Source: Pseudomonas fluorescens
GTDB lineage: Bacteria; Pseudomonadota; Gammaproteobacteria; Pseudomonadales; Pseudomonadaceae
DNA length: 47,766 bases
NCBI RefSeq assembly: GCF_002837185.1
Contig: NZ_KZ477992.1
Span: 1-47,766, forward strand
Direction: 5' to 3'
Shown piece by piece: positions 25,654 through 34,746 of this stretch. Position numbers and translations under genes: made by a program. The notes beneath the pieces were generated by a model. It had not been told where the DNA came from. It made no database searches and saw only the letters and a program-made list of their open reading frames with translations. Each line of letters begins with the position of its first letter. Positions within the stretch are counted from its first letter, which is position 1.

Positions 25654-26541
25654 ATGTCGCTTAAGCACTTTATCCAAATCACCAAACCGGGGATCATTTT
25701 CGGTAACGTGCTTTCTGTGGCGGGCGGTTTCTTCCTGGCCTCCAAGGGACATGTCGATCTGGCCATCTTCCTGGCGGCGATGATCGGCACCTCCCTGGTG
25801 GTAGCTTCCGGATGCGTGTTCAACAACTGCATCGACCGTGACATCGACATCAAGATGGAACGCACCAAGAATCGCGTGCTGGTCCAGGGCCTTATCTCCC
25901 TGAAACTGGCACTGATCTTCGCGACCGTCCTGGGTGTTGCGGGCGTGGTGTTGTTGTACAAGGTGGCCAACCCGCTGGCGGCGCTGTTTGCCGTGATCGG
26001 CTTTGTCATCTACGTCGGCCTCTACAGCCTCTACCTCAAGCGCAAGTCGGTGCACGGCACGCTGGTGGGGAGTCTGTCGGGGGCGATGCCGCCGGTGATT
26101 GGTTATGTGGCTGTAACCAATAGCTTCGACATGGCCGCGCTGGTGCTGCTGGTGATGTTCAGCCTGTGGCAGATGCCGCATTCCTACGCCATCGCGATTT
26201 TCCGCTTCAATGACTACCTGGCTGCGTCGATTCCGGTTCTGCCGGTCAAGCGTGGCATCCAGGTGGCCAAGAAACACATCCTGCTCTACATCCTGGCCTT
26301 CCTCGTGGCGACCTTGATGTTGACCTTCAGTGGCTATGCCGGCATGAGCTACCTCGCCGTCGCCGCGGCCATGGGCATGTACTGGTTGTACATGGCCTGG
26401 ACCGGCTACAAGGCGGTGGATGACACCGTCTGGGCGCGCAAGCTGTTCGTGTTCTCGATCTTCACCATCACCGCGCTCAGCGTGATGATGTCCCTGGATT
26501 TCCAAGTGCCGAAAGAGCTGCTGCTGACCTACGCGCACTGA
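25654..26541 (+). CDS. cyoE: Heme O synthase (protoheme IX farnesyltransferase)
   Basis: A 295-residue UbiA-type prenyltransferase that adds a farnesyl group to heme b to make heme O for CyoB. The first aspartate-rich motif is [18 protein letters not shown]; the second region includes YSLYLKRKS. About eight to nine helices are predicted. It is the last gene of the operon, with a terminator 20 bases after the stop. Confidence 0.96.
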   Translation: MSLKHFIQITKPGIIFGNVLSVAGGFFLASKGHVDLAIFLAAMIGTSLVVASGCVFNNCIDRDIDIKMERTKNRVLVQGLISLKLALIFATVLGVAGVVLLYKVANPLAALFAVIGFVIYVGLYSLYLKRKSVHGTLVGSLSGAMPPVIGYVAVTNSFDMAALVLLVMFSLWQMPHSYAIAIFRFNDYLAASIPVLPVKRGIQVAKKHILLYILAFLVATLMLTFSGYAGMSYLAVAAAMGMYWLYMAWTGYKAVDDTVWARKLFVFSIFTITALSVMMSLDFQVPKELLLTYAH

Positions 26542-26560
26542 GTGGTCCGAGCAGTAAAGG

Positions 26561-26592
26561 CCCCGCCTTCGCAAGAAGCGCGGGGTTTTTTA
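26561..26592 (+). terminator. Intrinsic terminator of cyoABCDE
   Basis: The stem CCCCGC / GCGGGG (26561-26566 and 26580-26585) with a 13-base loop is followed by TTTTTTAT. Confidence 0.85.
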
Positions 26593-26707
26593 TTGAGCGC
26601 TGCGCCAAACCGGATACGCTGCGTTATCGTTGACGTTTTTCGCGAGCAAGGGCTAGCCGCCCGCCTCGCTCCTACACCCAAATTCTTCGAATGCAGGAAG
26701 CAAAGCA

Positions 26708-27406
26708 ATGAGTAAAAAAGCCGTTATGGTCTTCAGTGGCGGGCAGGACTCGACCACCTGCCTGATCCAGGCATTGAAGCAGTATGACGAAGTGCACTGT
26801 ATCACCTTCGATTATGGCCAGCGCCACGTGGCGGAGATCGAAGTGGCCCGCACCTTGGCCAAGCAGTTGGGCGCCACCGTGCACAAAGTGATGGATGTGT
26901 CCCTGCTCAATGAGCTGGCGATCAGCAGCCTCACGCGTGACAACATCCCCGTGCCCACCGTGAACAGCTCAGGTGAAAGCCTGCCGAGCACCTTCGTGCC
27001 GGGGCGTAACATCCTGTTCCTGACCCTGGCCGCGATCTACGCCTATCAAGTGAAGGCCGAGAGCGTGATCACCGGCGTGTGCGAAACCGATTTCTCGGGT
27101 TACCCGGATTGCCGCGACGAGTTCGTCAAGGCGCTGAACCAGGCCCTCAAGCTGGGCATGGAATACGACGTACGCCTCGATACCCCGCTGATGTGGCTGA
27201 ACAAGGCCGAGACCTGGGCCCTGGCCGATTACCACGGGCAACTTGAGCTGGTACGCGAGCAGACGCTGACCTGCTACAACGGCGTCATGGGCACTGGCTG
27301 CGGCAACTGCGATGCGTGCAACCTGCGCGCCCGGGGGTTGAATGAGTATCTGCAGAATAAAGCGGATGTCATGCAGAGCCTCAAGCACAAGTTACAGTTG
27401 AAATAA
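26708..27406 (+). CDS. queC: 7-cyano-7-deazaguanine synthase QueC
   Basis: A 232-residue ATP-dependent enzyme that converts 7-carboxy-7-deazaguanine to preQ0 in the queuosine pathway. The PP-loop is SGGQDST (10-16). The zinc cysteines are C189, C198, C201 and C204. AGGAAG precedes the ATG. No preQ1 riboswitch fold was recognised in the 115 bp upstream. The downstream minus-strand VUT-family transporter may handle the same precursor family, which makes a loose functional cluster. Confidence 0.96.
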   Translation: MSKKAVMVFSGGQDSTTCLIQALKQYDEVHCITFDYGQRHVAEIEVARTLAKQLGATVHKVMDVSLLNELAISSLTRDNIPVPTVNSSGESLPSTFVPGRNILFLTLAAIYAYQVKAESVITGVCETDFSGYPDCRDEFVKALNQALKLGMEYDVRLDTPLMWLNKAETWALADYHGQLELVREQTLTCYNGVMGTGCGNCDACNLRARGLNEYLQNKADVMQSLKHKLQLK

Positions 27407-27434
27407 CTCGATCAAGAGCCGGGTGAGATCCAAA

Positions 27435-27523
27435 TGTGGGAGGGGGCTTGCCCCCGATGGCGGTGTGTCAGTTAAAAATGCACTGACTGACACTGCCTCA
27501 TCGGGGGCAAGCACCCTCCCACA
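27435..27523. repeat. REPIN, copy 4
   Basis: An inverted REP doublet between the convergent queC and VUT-family genes. It differs from the other copies by GATGGC in the first arm and GCACCCTCCC in the second, and so is the most diverged of the four full copies. Confidence 0.88.
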
Positions 27524-27547
27524 GAGATAGCGGTGAACCAGTGAGTT

Positions 27548-28420
27548 TCATGCACTGGTCAGATAGCGCTTGAACAACGACCGCGCCCCATAGGCCGGCA
27601 GGATATTGAAAAACGCAAAGCCGACTTTAATCGCGATCTGCACATAGATCATGCTCAAGATATCGCTGGTCTGCATGACGCCATAGAAGGCGATAAAGCA
27701 GAACAGGACGCTGTCGATAATGACCGCAAAGAACGTACTGAGGAAAATCCGCAGATACAGGTATCTGGAGTTGGTCAGTTCCTTGATTTTGCACAGCAGA
27801 TAAGAGTTGATGTTCTCCGACACCAGGAACGACACCGACGAGGCGATCAGCACCGACGAGACTTGCAGGATCACGTCGTTGTACGGTCCATCCAGTTTCC
27901 AGCCCGGCAGCCCTGGCAGAAAGGTCGAACCGTAGAGCAGGATGATGATCATCGCGTTGCTGGCAAACGCAAACAGAATCGCCCTGCGCGCCAGGCGCAG
28001 CCCGAAGTTTTCGTTCAGCAGGTCCACGATCAGAAAGGTCAGGGGATACAGGAACGTGCCCGGCGTCACAATGATGCCCATCGATTCCAGGTAGATCGGT
28101 TTGGTCGCGGCGATACTGGTAAAGATGTAGAACGTGAACAGCAGCAGATTCAGGATGATGTAGATCATCCATGAGTTTTCATTGCGGTCGTTCATGTCGT
28201 AGGCCGTGAGTGCACCGCCTTGTGAATAGAACTTCTTGTAGAGGTTCTTGATTTCCATCCTGTTGAAGTTGTCCATCATTTCGCTGTTGAGCACTTCACT
28301 GAGCTTGATCCTGATGACCTTGCCCGTGGCAATCACCATGATCACCGCCAGGCGTTTGTCATTTTCGAACCCCAGCAGCTTGTATTTGCTGTTTTCAACC
28401 GGTGCTTCAAGCATGGTCAT
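27548..28420 (-). CDS. VUT/YhhQ-family transporter with N-terminal extension
   Basis: A protein of 290 residues. The C-terminal 210 residues hold about six membrane helices and fit the VUT (YhhQ, Vut_1) family, whose studied members import queuosine precursors preQ0/preQ1. Helical landmarks include PIYLESMGIIVTPGTFLYPLTF and LVSENINSYL. Residues 1-80 are a soluble extension with no assigned family. The start at 28420 has GAGGAG at ideal distance and overlaps the upstream XRE gene by 14 bases. The location next to queC supports a deazaguanine substrate. The extension may be a regulatory domain; this is inference. Confidence 0.82.
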   Translation of the reverse strand: MTMLEAPVENSKYKLLGFENDKRLAVIMVIATGKVIRIKLSEVLNSEMMDNFNRMEIKNLYKKFYSQGGALTAYDMNDRNENSWMIYIILNLLLFTFYIFTSIAATKPIYLESMGIIVTPGTFLYPLTFLIVDLLNENFGLRLARRAILFAFASNAMIIILLYGSTFLPGLPGWKLDGPYNDVILQVSSVLIASSVSFLVSENINSYLLCKIKELTNSRYLYLRIFLSTFFAVIIDSVLFCFIAFYGVMQTSDILSMIYVQIAIKVGFAFFNILPAYGARSLFKRYLTSA

Positions 28421-29009
28421 TGAAACGCTCCTCGAGGATATCGCCGATGACACACAGGCGATCTGAGTTCGCGCAGGGTTCGAGGGTAATGAAGAGTTTT
28501 TTGGTGGTGCGGTCGTACACCAGCTTTTCCTTGTCGTCGCTGCACGCGCCTTTTTGCACGATCAGCAGATCGCCTGGCTCATTGAGGCCGGCAATAGCGT
28601 GTTCCAGCAGTACGCCAATCAAGTTGCAGGACATGCCGAAGTAGTAAGTCAGCGGGAACAGCGTGGACAGTTCACCGATACGCTTACCCAGGTGCTGCAT
28701 GACCTGGCTTTCCTTGAGCACCGGCACCGCCGCCGGGTTCATGTTGCCCAGGGGGGAAACATTGCTCTCGATGATTTCCTTGGCTTCAAAATTGATCGTC
28801 TCGATTTCTTCGTAGGAGACGCCGAAGAAGTCGGAGATTTTCCGGATGGTCGACTGCTGTACGTTGGCGACCTTGCCTTCCAGGATGTTGTAGATGGTGG
28901 TCCTGGTCAGGCCGGCGGCGCTGCTTAAGGAAAGCTGGGTCTCACCGCGACTTTTGATCAAGTACCTGATGTTGCTCTTCAGGTGCTCGGTTTTTTCCCG
29001 TCTGTGCAT
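28407..29009 (-). CDS. XRE-family regulator with S24-like C-terminal domain
   Basis: A protein of 200 residues. An N-terminal Cro/CI helix-turn-helix (about 12-65: TQLSLSSAAGLTRTTIYNILEG) is followed by a beta-rich C-terminal part. There, GDLLIVQKGA resembles the GDxVLV strand of S24/LexA-like folds, without the Ser-Lys catalytic pair being evident. ATG 29009 has GGTGAG upstream. It overlaps the transporter gene by 14 bases, so the two are co-translated and the regulator probably controls its own operon. Its ligand is unknown. Confidence 0.75.
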   Translation of the reverse strand: MHRREKTEHLKSNIRYLIKSRGETQLSLSSAAGLTRTTIYNILEGKVANVQQSTIRKISDFFGVSYEEIETINFEAKEIIESNVSPLGNMNPAAVPVLKESQVMQHLGKRIGELSTLFPLTYYFGMSCNLIGVLLEHAIAGLNEPGDLLIVQKGACSDDKEKLVYDRTTKKLFITLEPCANSDRLCVIGDILEERFNDHA

Positions 29010-29223
29010 CAAATGCTCACCACTTCCATTGAGTCATAATCGTCCATTCTTTTTTGCGAAACCGTGGATTTAGAGCCTTCCACGCGGCTTTTCAGCGTCG
29101 CGATCGCGAGTGTTACATGCGTGCCGCTCAACAATAAAGCGCTAAATCAGGCCGCGTTTTTCTCGTCATACTTCTCTGTACGACCCGTACGAATCTCTCG
29201 TCCGTCTACAAGGAGTAGTTGCC

Positions 29224-30318
29224 ATGGTCAGCGTCAGTCGTCGATCTATTCTCGCCCTGGGCGCGGCCTTGCCCGTACTGGGGCATCTGGAGTGGGCAGT
29301 CGCAAGCGCCGCACCGGCGACCTCTGACAAGGTATTGCTGAACTACAACGAAAGCCCCTACGGGCCGTCGACTGCGGCGCTTGAGGCGATGCAGCGGGGC
29401 AGTGCGGCATCGGGGCGTTATCCTTACCGGCACATGTACGCGTTGGCTGCGCTGTTCGCCCAGCAGCAAGGCATTACCGAGGAGAGCGTGGCGGTGTTTG
29501 CCGGTTCCATGGCCGCCCTGCGCTATGCCGTGTTGGCATTCACCAGCCCAACTCGTGGCCTGGTGATGGCCACGCCGTCCTACGAAGTGCCGCGCCAGGC
29601 GGCCGCGTCGAACCAGGCGCCGGTGCGCGAGGTGAACCTCGATGCCGGGCATGCCCATGATGTACCGGCCATGCTCGTGGCTGATCCCCAGGCCGGCATG
29701 CTGTACCTGTGCAACCCCAACAACCCGACGGGCACTGTGACGCCAACCGAGGCCATCCGCCAGGCGCTGGCGAACAAACCCAAAGGCTGCGTGCTGGTGG
29801 TGGACGAAGCCTATATCGATTTCTGCGATGCCCCCAGTTGCGTGAGTTGGACCAAGGACCACGACGACCTGCTGGTGCTGCGCACCTTCTCGAAAATCTA
29901 CGGCATGGCCGGTGCGCGCCTGGGCCTGGCAATCGGCCACCCGGCATTGCTGGAGCAACTGGCGGTGTTCGGCGGCGACAATGTGCCGGCTGGTGCCAGC
30001 CTGCTGGGTGCCCATGCCAGCCTGGAAGACGTCAAGCTGCTGCCTCAGCGAAAAGCGCTCAATGCCACCGCGCGTGATGAGACGATCGCTTGGTTGGCGG
30101 ACCGGGGGTTCAGGTGCACGGCGTCGCAGAGCAACTGCTTCATGATCGACGTCAAGCAACCCGCGGAGCAGGTGATCGAGCGGCTGGCTGCACAGCATGT
30201 ACTGGTGGGGCGGGTATGGAGCAACTGGCCGCAGTGGGTGCGGGTGACGGTGGGTAACCGGCAGGAGATGGAGCGGTTTCGCCAGGTATTCGCCACGCAG
30301 ATCGTGGGTGGCGGCTGA
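29224..30318 (+). CDS. ptaA: Tat-exported PLP aminotransferase, probable PtaA
   Basis: A 364-residue class I/HisC-like aminotransferase. The N-terminus carries a twin-arginine signal (SRRSIL, R6-R7, hydrophobic stretch, ASA cleavage near residue 29), so it folds with its cofactor and is exported to the periplasm. The PLP lysine is K224 in TFSKIYGMAGARLG, with NPNNPTG and DEAYIDF also present. In P. fluorescens the Tat-dependent transaminase PtaA converts the pyoverdine glutamate side chain to alpha-ketoglutarate; this gene fits that enzyme in signal, fold and host. No other pyoverdine gene is in the window. AAGGAG precedes the ATG. Confidence 0.75.
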   Translation: MVSVSRRSILALGAALPVLGHLEWAVASAAPATSDKVLLNYNESPYGPSTAALEAMQRGSAASGRYPYRHMYALAALFAQQQGITEESVAVFAGSMAALRYAVLAFTSPTRGLVMATPSYEVPRQAAASNQAPVREVNLDAGHAHDVPAMLVADPQAGMLYLCNPNNPTGTVTPTEAIRQALANKPKGCVLVVDEAYIDFCDAPSCVSWTKDHDDLLVLRTFSKIYGMAGARLGLAIGHPALLEQLAVFGGDNVPAGASLLGAHASLEDVKLLPQRKALNATARDETIAWLADRGFRCTASQSNCFMIDVKQPAEQVIERLAAQHVLVGRVWSNWPQWVRVTVGNRQEMERFRQVFATQIVGGG

Positions 30319-30325
30319 AAAAACA

Positions 30326-30358
30326 TACAAAAGTGGGAACGGGCAAGCCTGTTCCCAC
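30326..30358 (-). terminator. Intrinsic terminator for the 30390-31106 gene
   Basis: GTGGGAACGGGC / GCCTGTTCCCAC (about 30333-30358) is a strong hairpin. On the minus strand it is followed by TTTTGTATG and a later T-run, which fits termination of the minus-strand gene. It may also stop the convergent ptaA transcript. Confidence 0.6.
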
Positions 30359-30389
30359 CTTCGCGTCCTGTTGCGCGACCGCCAACGGC

Positions 30390-31106
30390 TTACTGTTGGG
30401 CGATGCTGTAGCCATCAAAGGCTGTCTGCTGTTGCAGTGCAGCAACAACGTTCTTGCGGCTCAGCGGCTGTTCAGTACCGGCATTATCCACAAAGCTTTC
30501 CACCTCCGGCTCGGCCTCATCACCCTCACCGACAAAGTTGAACCCCAGAAACTCGAACGCTTCACGGTCGACGTTGAGTTTGGAGCGCGGCGTACGCAGG
30601 GGCAGGGTGACGCTGCTGCCCTCCTTGCTGATCACAAACACCTCGGCTTCTTTCTTGACTCGCGCGGCCTTGCCCTTGCCGGCGCTCGGGTTGCTGATGG
30701 CCTGGTGCGACTGGTTCAACACCTTGAGAGCCAGGCCATAGACCAGTTCCTGGAACTCGGGATCGTCCTTGAAGCTGGACAGGATGCGGCTGATGGAGAA
30801 CTTGCTGTTCAGGTCTTCCAGGGCGGCGTTATCGGCAGCCTCGGCGTCCTTCAATTGCTTTAGCTGGCCCATCAGATCGTAGGCCTTGTCATCGTCGAAG
30901 GCGTCATGGGCCTGACGGATAGCCATGCGCAACTCGCGGATCTGGTCGCTTTCCTTGGAGGTGTGAAACGCGTCCAGCACCATTTCGCTGATGATCTTGG
31001 CCGCTGGCACATGCTGTGAAAGATTGATGGCGTTCTCGTATTCGGCTTTGGCGTGCAAGGCGGTTACGGAGGCTTCGGCGGATTCAGCGGTGTACGAATC
31101 GGACAT
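30390..31106 (-). CDS. Protein of unknown function
   Basis: A 238-residue soluble, acidic protein without signal peptide or membrane helices. The N-terminal half (to about 135) is almost entirely helical and charged, with coiled-coil-like stretches (DLMGQLKQLKDAEAADNAAL). A Lys/Arg-rich linker (about 147-155: GKGKAARVKK) leads into a short beta-rich segment (EVFVISKEGSSVTLPLRTPR). Family not recognised. The basic linker might touch nucleic acid; this is a guess. It stands alone between ptaA and the GGDEF gene and ends in its own terminator. Confidence 0.7.
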   Translation of the reverse strand: MSDSYTAESAEASVTALHAKAEYENAINLSQHVPAAKIISEMVLDAFHTSKESDQIRELRMAIRQAHDAFDDDKAYDLMGQLKQLKDAEAADNAALEDLNSKFSISRILSSFKDDPEFQELVYGLALKVLNQSHQAISNPSAGKGKAARVKKEAEVFVISKEGSSVTLPLRTPRSKLNVDREAFEFLGFNFVGEGDEAEPEVESFVDNAGTEQPLSRKNVVAALQQQTAFDGYSIAQQ

Positions 31107-31246
31107 TGAAATTTCACTACTTCAGTAAACGGGGAGAGACAAAAAAGCGTCGGGCATTTTCAGGGGGCAGGGGAGTCAGGTCAAGACAACTCCCGGCGGT
31201 GAGACCGGTCAGTCGTGATAAGAAATGGGCGCTCAGGTTACCGATT

Positions 31247-32260
31247 TTATTCCGACACGCCATTCTTCCCCGCCGACTTGGACCGATACAGCGCCTGATC
31301 GGCGCGTGTCATCAGGGCTGCCGGTGACTCACCGAGCCGCCGTTCCACCACGCCCAGGCTCAGGGTTATCCTGGCATCACTCACGGCAGGCATTTCCTGG
31401 ATTTTATAACGCACCCGTTCGGCCAGTTCCTTGGCCGTCTCCAGCGTACTGTTGGGCAAGACCAGCATGAATTCATCACCGCCCCAGCGCGCCAGCAAGT
31501 CATCTGCTCGCACGCACGCTTCCAGGCCTTCAACGACCCGTATCAGCGTCTGATCACCTACGCCATGGCCATGTCGGTCATTGATCGGCTTGAAGTCATC
31601 GATATCCATGGCCACCAGCGCCAGTGGCAGGCGAAAGCGTTCGGCGCGGCTGCACTGCTCGAGCAATACTTTTTCCAGGCGATAACGGTTGGCGATGCGG
31701 GTCAAGGCGTCCCGTTCGGCCAGGGAGCGGTTTTCGTCCAATTGCAGTTGCAGCTGCTGATTGACGCGCGACAATTCAAGGGTGCGCTCGACCACCAGCG
31801 CTTCAAGAGACTGGTTACGCTTTTGCAGGCGTTCCATGGAGCATTTGCGAGTGTGGATGTCGCGGTGCGCGCCCACCATGCGCGCGACCGAGTTGTCTGG
31901 ATTGCGCGCGATGACGTAGCCACGGTCTTCGATCCAGAGGTAGCTGCCATCGTATTTTCGACAGCGGTATTCGGCCCGGTATTGGGGCGCGCGTTGGCAG
32001 ATATAGTCGTCAAATCCGGCCATCACCCGGGGGTAATCCTCAGGATGGATCAGGTTTTCCCAGGTGAATACGCTGTTTTCCAGGGAGTGGCGCGAGTGGC
32101 CCAGCATTTCGTACCAACCGGGGTTGCGGTAGACGAACCCGGTATTGGCATTCCAGTCCCATATCCCGTCGCTGACCAGCTCCATGATGGCATGCAGCAG
32201 GTCGGCGTTGAGGTCGGAAAAGTCATTACGCGGTATTTCGTTGCCGGCTGTATCGTCCAT
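31247..32260 (-). CDS. PAS-GGDEF diguanylate cyclase
   Basis: A 337-residue protein with a PAS fold of the PAS_3 type (about 20-140, with the PAC-like YRCRKYDGSYLWIEDRGYVIAR region). A coiled-coil linker (about 145-180) and a GGDEF domain (about 185-335) follow. The signature WGGDEF is intact, so it should make c-di-GMP. No RxxD inhibitory site is seen directly before it. AGGAA lies 8 bases before the ATG. No signal peptide or membrane helix is present, so it is a cytoplasmic sensor of unknown ligand. Confidence 0.92.
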   Translation of the reverse strand: MDDTAGNEIPRNDFSDLNADLLHAIMELVSDGIWDWNANTGFVYRNPGWYEMLGHSRHSLENSVFTWENLIHPEDYPRVMAGFDDYICQRAPQYRAEYRCRKYDGSYLWIEDRGYVIARNPDNSVARMVGAHRDIHTRKCSMERLQKRNQSLEALVVERTLELSRVNQQLQLQLDENRSLAERDALTRIANRYRLEKVLLEQCSRAERFRLPLALVAMDIDDFKPINDRHGHGVGDQTLIRVVEGLEACVRADDLLARWGGDEFMLVLPNSTLETAKELAERVRYKIQEMPAVSDARITLSLGVVERRLGESPAALMTRADQALYRSKSAGKNGVSE

Positions 32261-32378
32261 CGACGCGCTTCCTGCGTGAACTGGCTTCCAAGGCCAGCTG
32301 TGGTTGACGCCGATACTCCGTGGCTGACGCTACTGTACAACGCGGACGTTGCGCTTTGAATAGGGCAGATGTGTTGTT

Positions 32379-34268
32379 TCAGGGGCTTGGCGCCGTCATT
32401 TTCGTACGAGGCTTGCCATCCGCGTTGTGCTGATAAATCGTTTCAGGTTGGCCCTTTTCGTTGAAAAATACCTGGCCGATCCCGGCAGAATTCCATAAGC
32501 GCTCGCCTGCCTCGGCATGTTCCGGAATATGCGGCACCACCTGCATGGTACGGCGCCGCGTAAACCAGTTGAGCGGTGAGCGCGGGGAGTAGAGCCAGCG
32601 GTTGAGACGGTCGAACCATTCCAGCAGGCGCGGCGGGAACTCGTTCTTGATGCCGCTGCTGGTGATCTGCCAGATCCTGGGACCCGCATTGCGGTGGCGA
32701 ATCAGCACTTCGTAGACGAACGAATAATGCACGTCACCCGACAGAATCACGTAATTACCGGGTGTACGTGAGTGGCGGAAGATATTGAGAATCACCTGGG
32801 CGCTGCCGCGATGGGCCATCCAGTTTTCGGCGTCCACCAATAAGGGGTGGCCGCACCAGCTGAAGATTTTCTGCACGGTCTCGATCAGCTTCACGCCAAA
32901 GATTGGCGCGGGCGAGACGATGATGGCCGAAGGGTGATCGAGCAGTTCCTGCTGCAGTTCGCTCAAGGCTTCCCAATCCAGCAGGCCGGAGGGTTGCTTG
33001 AGCGTGAACTCGCTGCGCCAGCGCCGGGTGCGGGTGTCGAGCACTACCAGCGCGGGTGTGGTCGGCAGTACGTAGTGCCAATGCTGGAATTTCAACAGCG
33101 CTTGCACCAGGTCATCCTGCGCGCCGGCGTCGAGGTGATTGTGGCGTGCCGTGGCGGTCAGGGCCTGGGTTCGCTTCACCAGTTCGTCAAACACCTGTGG
33201 TTGGTTGCCCCAGCCCTGGCACAGCATGTAGGCAAGCAAGGCATTGCCGATGATACGTTTGGAGAAGGGGTGGCCGTAGGCGGTTTCCTCCCATTGAGCG
33301 CTGAGGTTCCAGTCATCGGTGATGTCGTGATCGTCAAAGATCATCAAGGTCGACAGATGGGCGAATACTCGCGCGACACCCGGCAGGCCGTCGCGGAATC
33401 CCTCGACCCGGAGCTCCTCGCTGGCGTAACGCTGCTGTCGTTCCAGGCTCAAGGGCGGGCCTTGAAGCGTGATCAGCGCCCAGGGCGTGGGCGACCACAC
33501 CAGCAGGTACATCGCGATGACTTCAGCAAAGGTCACCAGATGATTATCGGCGGTGCTGCTGGTAAAAATCGGCTTTTTCACACCACCGAAGAAGCGTTCG
33601 CGCAATGTCTCATTGCTGTCCAGTGCCGGCAGCAAATCGGCACGGTGATAATAACTGGCAGGATGCCGGTAGAGGCTTGCGCTGTCATCGACCACAGCGC
33701 CTTCCAGGTATTCATCGAACAGGCCCAGCCGTGCAATCAGCCCATGAATCGCGCGCAGCATCGGCCCGGCGACATCGTCGGCGTAAACCTGATCGCCGCT
33801 CATCATCAATAAGGCCGGACGCTCGGCCGGGGTCTGGGCGTCGGCCAGCAGACGGTCGATGCACAGCAAACCTTCGTTGGCACTGTGATGGGGTTTGCGG
33901 CATGAGCCGTGCACCAACTGATGGATACGGCTATGCAGTACGAAACTAGGGTAGTGATCGTTGGCGTACAGGAGGTGAGGTGCCCATTCGGCGATGCCAG
34001 TATTGGCAAAAACCAGGTCGTAGCCGATCGCCACGTCCAGCGGCAGCGCTTCGTCCAGCGACACATCGATCAAGTGAATAAATGCATGACGCCCGACGGT
34101 TACGACGGTGCAGTCAAGGGGAATCTCCAGTGTCTGCGTGGGCAGATGCAGCTTCAGCGTCAGTTCCAGTGCTCGACTTCCTACCAGCCACAACACCAGG
34201 CGCCGAGCTTCCAGGCGTCGCAGCAGAGGGCCGGCCAGAACGGCGGGCAGTGTGTCGGAAGGCGGCAT
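32379..34268 (-). CDS. PhoD-like metallophosphatase family protein
   Basis: A 629-residue protein of the PhoD/metallophosphatase type. Metal-ligand motifs are visible as MSGDQVYADD (about 156-165), the family's FDDHDITDDW (about 311-320) and LSGDVHYSF (about 520-528). Unlike secreted PhoD it shows no Tat signal at the N-terminus and should be cytoplasmic. Substrate unknown; the family hydrolyses phosphodiesters or monoesters. The start codon is not strongly supported by a ribosome binding site. Confidence 0.82.
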   Translation of the reverse strand: MPPSDTLPAVLAGPLLRRLEARRLVLWLVGSRALELTLKLHLPTQTLEIPLDCTVVTVGRHAFIHLIDVSLDEALPLDVAIGYDLVFANTGIAEWAPHLLYANDHYPSFVLHSRIHQLVHGSCRKPHHSANEGLLCIDRLLADAQTPAERPALLMMSGDQVYADDVAGPMLRAIHGLIARLGLFDEYLEGAVVDDSASLYRHPASYYHRADLLPALDSNETLRERFFGGVKKPIFTSSTADNHLVTFAEVIAMYLLVWSPTPWALITLQGPPLSLERQQRYASEELRVEGFRDGLPGVARVFAHLSTLMIFDDHDITDDWNLSAQWEETAYGHPFSKRIIGNALLAYMLCQGWGNQPQVFDELVKRTQALTATARHNHLDAGAQDDLVQALLKFQHWHYVLPTTPALVVLDTRTRRWRSEFTLKQPSGLLDWEALSELQQELLDHPSAIIVSPAPIFGVKLIETVQKIFSWCGHPLLVDAENWMAHRGSAQVILNIFRHSRTPGNYVILSGDVHYSFVYEVLIRHRNAGPRIWQITSSGIKNEFPPRLLEWFDRLNRWLYSPRSPLNWFTRRRTMQVVPHIPEHAEAGERLWNSAGIGQVFFNEKGQPETIYQHNADGKPRTKMTAPSP

Positions 34269-34378
34269 GCAGGCAGTGGTCCCAGGCTGGATTGAACCGG
34301 TAAGTCTAAGCGAGTGAATGTCATGGTTTTGTTATCGGGGGTACGAAGGGCCGTACACTGCCCCTCGTACGCGCCGGG

Positions 34379-34585
34379 TTAAAGCACGTTGCCTCGACCC
34401 AGGCCGTCCAGGCCACCGCCCCTGTTTTTGCTTCGGTCATTGGCCGCCATGCCTTCAGGCTCGACGGCATTGCGTTGCGTGGAGATGGGATCGATGCTGC
34501 GCTTCGTGCGTTGGGACGCTGCATCATCTTGCAGCAGAGGTGGGTATTGAAAGCTGCTCAGTGAGTGGTTGATTCCGCTGACCAT
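34379..34585 (-). CDS. Small protein of unknown function (68 residues)
   Basis: A 68-residue frame whose ATG (34585) is preceded by AAGGA at good spacing. The protein is hydrophilic and probably disordered (rich in Ser, Asn, Gly and Gln). No family recognised. It lies between the PhoD-like gene and bphP. The ribosome binding site and lack of any competing gene favour a real small gene, but composition alone cannot confirm it. Confidence 0.45.
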   Translation of the reverse strand: MVSGINHSLSSFQYPPLLQDDAASQRTKRSIDPISTQRNAVEPEGMAANDRSKNRGGGLDGLGRGNVL

Positions 34586-34746
34586 GGATGTTTCCTTCTA
34601 TGAGTAGAGGATGACTTCGCCTGTCGGAGCGAAGTAAGGCCTACCTTAATAGCGGTCCAGGGGGGGCCGCTATAAACGCGCTGCTGCAAGATATGACTGC
34701 AGATGACGAGCGTTTTTTGGAAACCTCACGCACATGCTTTACCGCA

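Noticed and set aside
26593..26707. PreQ1 riboswitch before queC
   Set aside because: I could not build the small pseudoknot aptamer from this stretch.
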